Shown one piece after another: positions 1-7,594 of a stretch of 39,223 bases of DNA. How positions within the stretch are numbered: the stretch's first letter is position 1; every line of letters begins with the position of its first letter. A program made the translations under genes and the position numbers. This DNA is from Paenibacillus cellulosilyticus (lineage in GTDB: Bacteria > Bacillota > Bacilli > Paenibacillales > Paenibacillaceae), in NCBI RefSeq assembly GCF_003182255.1, contig NZ_QGTQ01000043.1, positions 1-39,223 of the forward strand, given 5' to 3'. The notes below the pieces were generated by a model. That model made no database searches. It saw nothing but the letters and a program-made list of their open reading frames with translations, and was not told the origin of the DNA.

Positions 1-44
1 AGGTCCATTGGCAGGCAAAGTTGATCCATGGTATATTGAATGTA

Positions 45-110
45 CAAAGAAACCGTTCCTTTCGTAAATGGTGGGTCGCACTTCCATTTTACCAAAGAAC
101 GGTTTCTTTG
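45..110. repeat. Long imperfect inverted repeat, possible terminator
   Basis: Two 27-nt arms (45-71 and 84-110) pair around a 12-nt loop; the outer 14 bp (CAAAGAAACCGTTC / GAACGGTTTCTTTG) are perfect and the inner part is imperfect. The right arm is followed by TGTTTCC on the plus strand. It could terminate a plus-strand gene lying left of the window, or be an extragenic palindrome. Nothing else is visible between 1 and 130. Confidence 0.5.
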
Positions 111-130
111 TGTTTCCTATTAGAAAAAAC

Positions 131-178
131 AGGGGCTGTCCTAAGGTCAAAATTTATGACCTTTTGGGACAGCCCCTT
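131..178 (-). terminator. Rho-independent terminator of the sugar-binding protein gene
   Basis: Read on the minus strand, a stem of AGGGGCTGTCC plus AAGGTCA pairs with its complement around an AT-rich loop and is followed by a T-run (TGTTTTTTC, opposite 121-130). It sits about 20 nt after the stop codon of the minus-strand lipoprotein gene. The stem sequence is related to the hairpin at 39093-39131. Confidence 0.75.
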
Positions 179-197
179 TGGCATGCCCATAAATATA

Positions 198-1886
198 TTA
201 TTGCGACACCGATTGGAACCATTCATTAACTTCCTTGGTGACCTGCTCGCCGCCGTTCGCTTTCCAGTTGGCGACGAACTCGTCGAAGGCGTCGACCGGC
301 AGTTTGCCGTAGATGATTTTGTTGAACGTCTCCAGCTCGGATTGGCGGAGCAGGTTCCATTTCTCGATCATCGTCGGAGTAGCCGCACCGGTGAAGTAGT
401 TCTGTTTGCGGATATCAATCTGGTCCATGACAACCTTCGCGGCATACCAGTTCTCCGGCTTGCGGAAGGTGGCCAGCTGCTTCTCGTAAGGCGTTTCCGC
501 CGTCCCGCCATTTGCGAGTTTTACGAGGGTCTCCATGTAGAGGCCCGGAATGCGCGCAGGACCTGTGATATAAGGGAACTTATCGAAGAAATCTGTAATT
601 TTTTCTTTGTCATTGGTCGGTTGACCGTCAACGATATCCCAGTCGTAGCCTTGCGCGAAGCCGTATTCGTACTGGCTGCCGACGGCCGGATTCGCCAGGT
701 TCTCGAGCAGGTAGTTGTAGTACAAAATGATTGCTTCCGGATGCTTCGCGTCTTTGTTGATCATGAAGCTGCTGTTGACGCCTGAATTCTGCCATTTCGT
801 ACCGATCTTGCCATCCGGACCTGCTGGAACCGGGTACGCTTTGTATTGCGAGCCAGCCACGTTCTTGATGAGGTCCGGCGCCGGCCAGTCCGGCACCCAG
901 TTCGCGCCAGGCAAGACGCCGGCGTTGCCTTTGGTCCAGATTTCGGCTGATTTGCCTTCATCCCACAACGCGGCATCCGGATGGATGTAGCCTTTATCCA
1001 TCCATTCCTGCAGTTTAGCCAGCGCCTGCTTGGCCCCAGGGTTGACGGAACCGTACTCCAGGTTGCCATTCTCGTCTTTGTTCCATTGCTCCTGCACGGT
1101 GCCGTATGCGCCGAACAGCCAGTCAAGGCCGCCCATCCACGTGTTGGTGTTGTTTTTCAGAGAGATCGCCAGTGGATAGACGTCTTTGGGCGCCAAACCG
1201 TCCGGGTTCTCGTTCTTGAATTTGTCCATGATGACTTCCAGATCGGCAATGGTCTTTGGTGCTTCCAGATTCAGCTTCTGCATCCAGTCCTCGCGGAGCC
1301 ATAGCAGCGTGTCGTCATTGTCCGTGTATTCGAGGATCGGCAGGTTCCACTTCTTGCCGTCCTTCGTGAACGGGTACCAAAGCTCCGGATTGTTCGCGGC
1401 ATGCTCTTTCCAGATCGGGCTGGCGTATTTCTCGAACAGCTCGTCGATCGCAATGAATTGCCCGGAGTCGATCAGCTGGTTCGTCAAGACGGGATCCGTA
1501 GGGACGAATACGAAATCCGGCAGCTTCTCGCCCGATGTGAGCGCGAGCTGCAGCTGCTGTTTATATTGATCGGAGCCAGCCGGATACCAGGTATCCTTAT
1601 GTTTCATGCCCAGCGTCTCCAGCATCCAACGGTCATGCACGTTGTTCTCGTTCGTTTCGCCTTTTGTATATTCTTTCGGCATAATAACGGTGCTGATCTC
1701 GATTGGCGGATCGTATTTGCCCTTTGCGAAGGCCGCATCCGCTTCAGACGTCACGGCGCTTGTATTATCCGCGGTTTCGGTCGAAGTGTTAGTCGATTGT
1801 TCACTATTGCCGCCGCCATTGCTGCATGCCGAAGCGATAAGCGCCATGGCCATAAGCGGCAGAGCCAGCTTCTTCATTTTTCCCAT
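198..1886 (-). CDS. Extracellular sugar-binding lipoprotein of an ABC importer (LplA/YtcQ type)
   Basis: This 562-residue protein is the likely solute receptor of an oligosaccharide ABC importer, anchored to the outer face of the membrane. The N-terminus is a lipoprotein signal (positively charged start, hydrophobic core, lipobox ending ASA-C21), followed by a Ser/Thr/Asn-rich linker and a mature domain of the family 1 solute-binding type; the length fits the large LplA group. The ATG is preceded by AGGGGGAG at good spacing. It follows the yesM/yesN-like genes on the same strand, and its presumed permeases are divergent at 5565-7514. A candidate YesN operator lies just upstream (1952-1981). 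The substrate cannot be read from sequence; the GH3 enzyme in the locus suggests beta-linked gluco- or xylo-oligosaccharides (inference). Confidence 0.9.
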   Translation of the reverse strand: MGKMKKLALPLMAMALIASACSNGGGNSEQSTNTSTETADNTSAVTSEADAAFAKGKYDPPIEISTVIMPKEYTKGETNENNVHDRWMLETLGMKHKDTWYPAGSDQYKQQLQLALTSGEKLPDFVFVPTDPVLTNQLIDSGQFIAIDELFEKYASPIWKEHAANNPELWYPFTKDGKKWNLPILEYTDNDDTLLWLREDWMQKLNLEAPKTIADLEVIMDKFKNENPDGLAPKDVYPLAISLKNNTNTWMGGLDWLFGAYGTVQEQWNKDENGNLEYGSVNPGAKQALAKLQEWMDKGYIHPDAALWDEGKSAEIWTKGNAGVLPGANWVPDWPAPDLIKNVAGSQYKAYPVPAGPDGKIGTKWQNSGVNSSFMINKDAKHPEAIILYYNYLLENLANPAVGSQYEYGFAQGYDWDIVDGQPTNDKEKITDFFDKFPYITGPARIPGLYMETLVKLANGGTAETPYEKQLATFRKPENWYAAKVVMDQIDIRKQNYFTGAATPTMIEKWNLLRQSELETFNKIIYGKLPVDAFDEFVANWKANGGEQVTKEVNEWFQSVSQ

Positions 1887-1951
1887 ATCGATACTCCCCC
1901 TGCTGTTTATGATGTCTACATGTGTTACTTTACCAACAGCCGAGAGGGGGC

Positions 1952-1981
1952 TTCTATAGGATTTTCTCAGTTTCCATAGGA
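1952..1981 (-). promoter_or_regulatory. Candidate YesN operator and promoter for the binding-protein gene
   Basis: On the minus strand the decamer TCCTATRGAA occurs twice (opposite 1972-1981 and 1952-1961), 20 bp apart, which is two helical turns and typical for AraC-type dimers. A -10-like TAAAGT begins 19 nt after the second copy. The same layout recurs before the permease operon (5455-5509). The role is inferred. Confidence 0.5.
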
Positions 1982-1994
1982 CTCTGTTAGGTTG

Positions 1995-3602
1995 TTAGTT
2001 GCTTTCGCGGTATTCCTGCGGCGTCATGCCGAATTGCTTTTTGAACACTTTGATGAAATACGCCGGATCCAAATAGCCGATCTCCGTGCTGATCTCGTAC
2101 ACCTTCTTATCGGTCGTCTTCAGCTTATGGCAAGCCGTCTCCATGCGGAGCCTGGAGACGAAATCGCTGACACCTTCTCCAGTCTCGATCTTGTAAAGCT
2201 TAGACAGATGCGTTGGATGAAGGTTGACATGATCGGCCAGGGCACGCAGCGAGACGTCGAGATGGAGGTTCGCTTCGACGAAGCTTTGGATTTTGCGCAC
2301 ATAGACGGAACGAATGTCCTTGACCTCGCTCGATGCCGATTCCTTCAGCTTGTCCATGGCGCGGAACGCCCAATTGCGGAGCTTGCCGATTGATAGGAAC
2401 GCTTCTCCGGTACGCAGCAGTTCCATGTCTTCCCCTAGCAGCCCTTCGAGCGTATGTCCGTTGCGATGGCAGTAGTTCGTGAACGAGGAGGCAATGAGAT
2501 ACCCGGCCTCCAGGCAATGCTCCCACGAATCGGACCAACGTCCTTCGAGCTCCATGAAGATTTCCGCCAGCTTCTCCTCGGCGGATTCCCATCTTTCAGC
2601 CTCAAGCAAACTCTTCAGGACAGGCGGGGCATGGATGACGTCGAGCACGCCATTTGTAACGCTGCCGCCCAAGTCGCCTGCCCGGATGACGAATTCCCGT
2701 TCGTCCCCGATGATCTGCCTGAAGTAAGCGAGCGCGTGGCGGTATCGGTCAGCCAGCTGATCCGGGAAAACGAAGGGCTCGGACATCACGATCGATAAGG
2801 AGCCGTTTAAGTACTGCTTCACTTTCGCCTGCAGGTGCATCGCGGCTTTCTCGAAGCTGCTTTCTTTGCCCGACTTCGTCCTATTTCCTTTGAGCTGCAG
2901 CAGGAAGGCGAGATAGCCATGTTCTTCCTTCACACCCCAGGCATGCGCGAAATCACCGAATATCTCTTCGGCAATATTCATGATGGCGTACTCCATCAGT
3001 TGCTGGCCGTTGTTGCGGTACTGACCGAATTCTTCCTCCATGCGGACGAGCATGAGTACGCAGTTCCCGAAGCGGAAGGGCAGCTGATAGCTGTCGAGTC
3101 TTCGCTCCCATTCGCCAAGCGCCAGCTTTTCCCCGCGGAAAGCGCTCAGCAGCAGTTGTCCGCGCAACAGAGGCATATTCTCCCGAAGAATGTGCTGGGT
3201 GCGCTCAAGAGAACTAATATTGCTCCATTCGGCTTCCAATTGTTCAATGGCCAGCTTGACTGCTCCGAGCAATTCCTGGTCTGTGGGGGGCTTGAGCAGG
3301 TAATCGACCGCTTGGTTGCGCAGCGCATCCTTGGCGTAGTCGAAGTCCGAATACCCCGATAAAATAATGCATTTCACGCGCTGATCGGACTCGCGGATTT
3401 TGTCCATGAGCTCGATCCCGGTCATCTCCGGCATGAGAACGTCAGAGATAATAATATCGATGGGATGCGTCTCCATAATTTGCAGCGCTTCCTGCGCGGA
3501 ATAAGCTTTATGGACCACATCAATGCCGAGCGTATGCCAAGGCTTGGTGGTGGATAGATTGTCGACCCAATGGGCTTCGTCGTCAACGATGATCATTTGC
3601 AT
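1995..3602 (-). CDS. AraC-family response regulator (YesN type)
   Basis: This 535-residue cytoplasmic regulator pairs with the adjacent sensor kinase. An N-terminal receiver domain (about 1-120) shows the acidic pair D7/D8, the phospho-acceptor D54 in ISDVLMPEM, and the conserved lysine in YLLKPP. A long middle linker domain follows, then a C-terminal AraC/XylS double helix-turn-helix (about 430-535) ending in the family signature FGMTPQEYRES. The start has AAGGAGGAG upstream and lies 16 nt after the kinase stop codon, so the two are co-transcribed. In this family, phosphorylation normally activates the neighbouring sugar-transporter genes; the repeated decamers at 1952-1981 and 5455-5484 are candidate targets. 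Confidence 0.93.
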   Translation of the reverse strand: MQMIIVDDEAHWVDNLSTTKPWHTLGIDVVHKAYSAQEALQIMETHPIDIIISDVLMPEMTGIELMDKIRESDQRVKCIILSGYSDFDYAKDALRNQAVDYLLKPPTDQELLGAVKLAIEQLEAEWSNISSLERTQHILRENMPLLRGQLLLSAFRGEKLALGEWERRLDSYQLPFRFGNCVLMLVRMEEEFGQYRNNGQQLMEYAIMNIAEEIFGDFAHAWGVKEEHGYLAFLLQLKGNRTKSGKESSFEKAAMHLQAKVKQYLNGSLSIVMSEPFVFPDQLADRYRHALAYFRQIIGDEREFVIRAGDLGGSVTNGVLDVIHAPPVLKSLLEAERWESAEEKLAEIFMELEGRWSDSWEHCLEAGYLIASSFTNYCHRNGHTLEGLLGEDMELLRTGEAFLSIGKLRNWAFRAMDKLKESASSEVKDIRSVYVRKIQSFVEANLHLDVSLRALADHVNLHPTHLSKLYKIETGEGVSDFVSRLRMETACHKLKTTDKKVYEISTEIGYLDPAYFIKVFKKQFGMTPQEYRESN

Positions 3603-3618
3603 AAGTGCGTTCTCCTCC

Positions 3619-5421
3619 TTACTTGTATGGCGGGATCAGCTGCGCGTCCGCGTCAGCAAGCTCCCAGCACATCTCGGCTCGCAGTCCCCCGAGCTCCGAT
3701 CTCGCGAACGTGAGCTGGGACTTTCCGCCGAACTGATGCATAATACGCTGATTTGTATTCCAGAGGCCGTAGCCTGTGTCATCCTGGAGCGGCTGCTTCA
3801 TTTTGCGACACAACGTTTCTAATTGTTCGTCGGTCATCCCGGGACCGTCATCATCCACATAAAGCCTGCAGAGCTTCTCGGATATTTCACCTGTAATCCG
3901 GATTTCGCCGGAGGAGTAGGTTTTGCCGACGCCGTGGATGACAGCGTTCTCGACAACCGGCTGGAGCATGAGCCGTGGTACCTGCAGCTTCAGCATTTCG
4001 TCGGGAATCGCGATCTTGTAATGAATGCGTCCATTGCGGAGCTTCTGGATATCCAAGTAATTGATGATTAGCTGCACTTCCTCGTTTAAAGAAGCGGTAG
4101 GGCGTTCCAGGCGGGTCATGTACCGATAATAGGCGGCCAAATTGTGCCCCATCGTGACGACGGCCTCTTCATCCTTCATTTGGGCCATGTTGATGATATA
4201 GCCGAGACAATTATACAGGAAATGAGGGTTAATCTGGGCCTGCAGCTGCTTAAGCGTCGATTCTCTCGCCCGCAGCTTCTCGTTCAGCTCGTTCTCGATC
4301 AATGTCTGAATTTGGTTGGACATATCGTTGAACCGGTAGAACAGGAAGGCGAACTCGTTATTGACGTTCGAGCTTATCCGAACGGAGAAGTCGCCTCGCT
4401 GTACGCGCTGTAGGCCGACGATGAGCTTGCGGATGGGACGCTGAACGTTGCGGTACAGCAGCACGGAAGCGGAAATGCCGACCACGAATAGAAGAGCCAT
4501 GGCCGCGTAGAACAGGTTGCGGCTGAACGAAATCGGCCCAAGAATGCGGTCGATCGGTACGACGTCGACCAAATGCCAGCCGAGCGAGGTGGACATGACC
4601 GCGCTGACGAGATAACGTTTGCCATCCAGTTCCACGACTTCTTGCATGGTGTCTCCCAAATCCTTACTCTCCAGCAAGCTTACCAATTCACCGGCGAGCT
4701 TCTCGTTGGCACTTCGATTCAGAATGACGCCCTCGCCTTTGCGATAGAACATGGGATCGCCTTGCCCGCCTGCTTTATAGGTATCCAGCAAATTCTGAAT
4801 GTTAGCGTTATCAAAGCTGGCTTGTACGACGAGATTGCTGCCTGTAAGCGAGCCCTGCAGTCCGTACGAATCGGCATAAAACCAATGAAACGCTTTCGGA
4901 TGCTCCGCCGTTTCGAGCTCTCCGTCGCCATACAGCCATCTGCCCGTCGCGTTCCGCTTCAGATAGTCCTCGTCGTATTCCGCAATGCTGCTCGAATTCG
5001 AGATCGCCAATTTATTCTGCTGCGAATAGACGGTGAACTGCACCGGCCAAATGTTCATGACCCCGGATTGCAGCGTCATTTTTTCTTGGATAACGTATCG
5101 GGTCTGCATGCGGTCGTACGGGTCGTCCCACACATTAAGCCCGTTGAATTTCTGCACGTTCGGATCTTTCGAGAAGGTGAGAACGAAGTCCATCGTCTGA
5201 TTGACCCGCGATTCGATTTGACTGGACAGGAATGATAGCTGCTTAATGTTTGACGACTTTAGCTCCTTAACGATGACGTTCGAAGATACGTTGTTGGAGT
5301 AGGTGAAGAACAGAATGACCGGGACGAACAGGACGATCAGCAGCCCGTTTATTTTCGCGAACAGGCTCATCTTGGAGCTTACTTTTCTCTTCATCATGCT
5401 TATGCCTCTACCGAGCATCAT
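3619..5421 (-). CDS. Membrane sensor histidine kinase (YesM type)
   Basis: This 600-residue membrane kinase probably senses an extracellular sugar or its loaded binding protein. It has a transmembrane segment near residues 24-42, an extracytoplasmic Cache-like sensor region, a second membrane segment near 300-322, a HAMP linker, the His_kinase motif QINPHFLYN with phospho-acceptor H400, and a C-terminal HATPase domain with the N-box VENAVIHG and G-boxes DDGPGM and GYGLWN. This matches the LytS/YesM class. The ATG is preceded by AAGGGGGAA at 8 nt. It is the first gene of a minus-strand operon with the YesN-type regulator and shares a 143-bp divergent promoter region with the permease operon. 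Confidence 0.93.
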   Translation of the reverse strand: MMLGRGISMMKRKVSSKMSLFAKINGLLIVLFVPVILFFTYSNNVSSNVIVKELKSSNIKQLSFLSSQIESRVNQTMDFVLTFSKDPNVQKFNGLNVWDDPYDRMQTRYVIQEKMTLQSGVMNIWPVQFTVYSQQNKLAISNSSSIAEYDEDYLKRNATGRWLYGDGELETAEHPKAFHWFYADSYGLQGSLTGSNLVVQASFDNANIQNLLDTYKAGGQGDPMFYRKGEGVILNRSANEKLAGELVSLLESKDLGDTMQEVVELDGKRYLVSAVMSTSLGWHLVDVVPIDRILGPISFSRNLFYAAMALLFVVGISASVLLYRNVQRPIRKLIVGLQRVQRGDFSVRISSNVNNEFAFLFYRFNDMSNQIQTLIENELNEKLRARESTLKQLQAQINPHFLYNCLGYIINMAQMKDEEAVVTMGHNLAAYYRYMTRLERPTASLNEEVQLIINYLDIQKLRNGRIHYKIAIPDEMLKLQVPRLMLQPVVENAVIHGVGKTYSSGEIRITGEISEKLCRLYVDDDGPGMTDEQLETLCRKMKQPLQDDTGYGLWNTNQRIMHQFGGKSQLTFARSELGGLRAEMCWELADADAQLIPPYK

Positions 5422-5454
5422 TGCTGATTCCCCCTTGCGAATTGCTTAACAAAA

Positions 5455-5518
5455 CACTATCGATCCTAACAATGTCATATAGTTCGGCGTTCATAACCGT
5501 TGCTAATATATATAGCAA
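5455..5518 (+). promoter_or_regulatory. Candidate operator and promoter of the permease operon
   Basis: Degenerate copies of the decamer seen at 1952-1981 lie at 5455-5464 (CACTATCGAT) and 5475-5484 (TCATATAGTT), again 20 bp apart. A -10-like TAATAT starts exactly 19 nt after the second copy (5504-5509). The -10 lies within an interrupted palindrome, TTGCTAATATATATAGCAA (5500-5518). The shared geometry supports control by the same regulator; the sequence match alone is weak. Confidence 0.4.
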
Positions 5519-5564
5519 AGCCACGTTCGAGGCACAATGAAATTCTTTGGAAAGGGAGAGAACC

Positions 5565-6515
5565 ATGGACGCAATGACTTCGACGGATCATAATCTCAAG
5601 ACCACACCTAAAGCAAGGAAGAGATCCGGATACCGCGTGCCTTTGGTATTGCATCTCATGGTGCTGCCTGCCGTACTGTTAGTATTCGTCTTTTCCTATC
5701 TGCCCATGGGGGGCATCGTAATGGCCTTCCAAGATTACAAGGCCAATCTAGGTTTTACCGGCTCTCCGTTCGTCGGACTGAAGCACTTCCGGTATATGTT
5801 CGAGAACGATTATTTTATGAAAATCACGATGAACACGCTTATCTTCGCCTGCTCCAAAATCATATTGAACTTAATCGTCCCGTTCTCATTTGCGCTGCTG
5901 TTGAACGAAGTGAGGCATATGGGCTTTAAACGGTCGATTCAGACGATGGTCTATCTGCCGCATTTCTTGTCGTGGGTAACGCTTAGCGGCATCCTGATCG
6001 ATCTGCTCGGACAGACGGGCGTCGTGAATCAACTGCTGACGTTTCTGTTCGGAATGAAGCCGATTTTCTTCCTTGGGGACGGCACTTGGTTCCGCTTGAC
6101 GATTATTTTCAGCGACGTGTGGAAAGAATTCGGCTTCAATACGATCATCTTCCTGGCCGCGTTGTCCGGCATTAATCCGGCGCTGTATGAAGCGGCAGAG
6201 GTCGACGGCGCAACAAGGCTGAAGCAGACGCTGCATATTACGATTCCGTCGCTCACTCCGATTCTGATCGTGGTCGCCACGCTGGCGCTCGGCAGCGTAT
6301 TGAACGCGAATTTCGATCAGGTATTCAATCTATACAGCCCGATGATTTATCAGCAGGGCGATATTATCGATACGTTCGTGTATCGCGAAGGTTTGCTCAG
6401 CGGCCAATTCAGCTTCGCCACGGCGGTCAGTTTGTTCAAATCGTTGATCGGCCTCGTGCTTATCATCATCTCTTACCGATTGGCCTATCGATTCGCGGGA
6501 TACCGCATTTTCTAG
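5565..6515 (+). CDS. ABC sugar transporter permease (LplB type)
   Basis: This 316-residue integral membrane subunit of a carbohydrate importer (MalF-like) has multiple hydrophobic segments. The cytoplasmic coupling motif, EAAEVDGATRLKQTLHITIP, contacts the ATPase in this family. I chose the ATG at 5565 because AAGGGAG lies about 6 nt upstream; an in-frame TTG at 5547 has no usable ribosome binding site. It is the first gene of the plus-strand operon with the second permease and the GH3 enzyme. No importer ATPase is encoded nearby, as is usual for LplABC systems that share an MsmX-type ATPase encoded elsewhere. Confidence 0.93.
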   Translation: MDAMTSTDHNLKTTPKARKRSGYRVPLVLHLMVLPAVLLVFVFSYLPMGGIVMAFQDYKANLGFTGSPFVGLKHFRYMFENDYFMKITMNTLIFACSKIILNLIVPFSFALLLNEVRHMGFKRSIQTMVYLPHFLSWVTLSGILIDLLGQTGVVNQLLTFLFGMKPIFFLGDGTWFRLTIIFSDVWKEFGFNTIIFLAALSGINPALYEAAEVDGATRLKQTLHITIPSLTPILIVVATLALGSVLNANFDQVFNLYSPMIYQQGDIIDTFVYREGLLSGQFSFATAVSLFKSLIGLVLIIISYRLAYRFAGYRIF

Positions 6516-6538
6516 TCAAACAAGAATCTATAAGTGCG

Positions 6539-6595
6539 TGTTCAAAAAGTTCGGTTTTCAGCACCGAGAAGGTTGGATCGCGGACTTTTTGAACA
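6539..6595. repeat. Palindromic intergenic repeat inside the permease operon
   Basis: Arms TGTTCAAAAAGTTCG (6539-6553) and CGGACTTTTTGAACA (6581-6595) match at 14 of 15 positions around a 27-nt loop. It fills most of the 126-nt gap between the two permease genes. I recall similar palindromes as dispersed extragenic repeats in Paenibacillus. It may also act as an attenuator or mRNA-stability element; no strong T-run follows. Confidence 0.65.
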
Positions 6596-6641
6596 ACCTC
6601 TATAACGGCCGATTTCGCTTACTTGGAAAGGGTGACCCCTC

Positions 6642-7514
6642 GTGTATCATAAAACGCTGCCTTACCGCGTATTCAACCTGCTCAACTACATCGTGCTGGC
6701 CGGAATCTCCATCGTCTGCTTGCTGCCGCTGTATCATCTGCTGATGGTGTCCTTCAGCGATACATCCGCGGCGAACGCGGGACGCGTGACGCTTTGGCCG
6801 ATCGGATTCAACTGGGATGCGTACGCCCAAACGTTCGGCAACCATAATTTCGTCACCTCGCTCTGGGTGTCGGTGAAACGGACGGTCATCGGAACGGCGC
6901 TTGCTCTGGCTGTCAATTCGATTGCGGCCTATGCGCTGTCGAAGGATAACCATGTCTTCCGCGGGAGAAACATATATCTCTGGTATTTTGTCATCACCAT
7001 GCTCTTCAGCGCAGGTCTCGTGCCCGGCTATATCTTGATTCTGAAGTTGGGCTTGCTTAACAACCTGTTTGCGCTGATCTTGCCCGGGCTCGTGGCGGTA
7101 TACAATATCATCCTGCTGCTTAATTTCTTCCGATCAGTGCCCAAAGAGCTTGAAGAAGCGGCCTTCATCGATGGAGCGGGCTATCTCCGTACCTTCATCT
7201 CGATTTTTCTTCCGGTATCTATGCCGGCGATAGCAACCATTGCTTTGTTCACGATGGTCGGCCATTGGAATTCCTACTTCGATGGTCTTATCTATATGAA
7301 AGGCGCGGAGAACTTGCCGCTGGCGAGCTTCATGCAGACGCTGATCGTACAGGGGAACACGACGGGCTTCGATCCGGCCGTCATCGCCAATATGTCGCAG
7401 CGCACGCTAAGGGCTTCTCAAATTTTCATCAGCGCCTTGCCGATTCTGCTCGTATATCCGTTCCTGCAGCGATTTTTCGTAAAAGGCATCGTCATCGGCG
7501 CCGTCAAGGAATAG
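6642..7514 (+). CDS. ABC sugar transporter permease (LplC/YtcP type)
   Basis: This 290-residue second membrane subunit (MalG-like) partners the upstream LplB-type protein. It shows about six hydrophobic segments and the coupling motif LEEAAFIDGAGYLRTFISIF, and ends in the family-typical KGIVIGAVKE. It starts with GTG at 6642, preceded by GGAAAGGGTG; no better in-frame ATG fits. The gene follows a 126-nt gap that contains the palindromic repeat at 6539-6595, so expression may differ from the first permease. The GH3 gene follows 80 nt downstream in the same direction. Confidence 0.93.
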   Translation: MYHKTLPYRVFNLLNYIVLAGISIVCLLPLYHLLMVSFSDTSAANAGRVTLWPIGFNWDAYAQTFGNHNFVTSLWVSVKRTVIGTALALAVNSIAAYALSKDNHVFRGRNIYLWYFVITMLFSAGLVPGYILILKLGLLNNLFALILPGLVAVYNIILLLNFFRSVPKELEEAAFIDGAGYLRTFISIFLPVSMPAIATIALFTMVGHWNSYFDGLIYMKGAENLPLASFMQTLIVQGNTTGFDPAVIANMSQRTLRASQIFISALPILLVYPFLQRFFVKGIVIGAVKE

Positions 7515-7594
7515 CCGTGTGAAAGCTTCGAATGCACTAATAAACGATTGAACTGAACCACTGATAAAACCAACAACCAGGAGGCTGCAATTAG

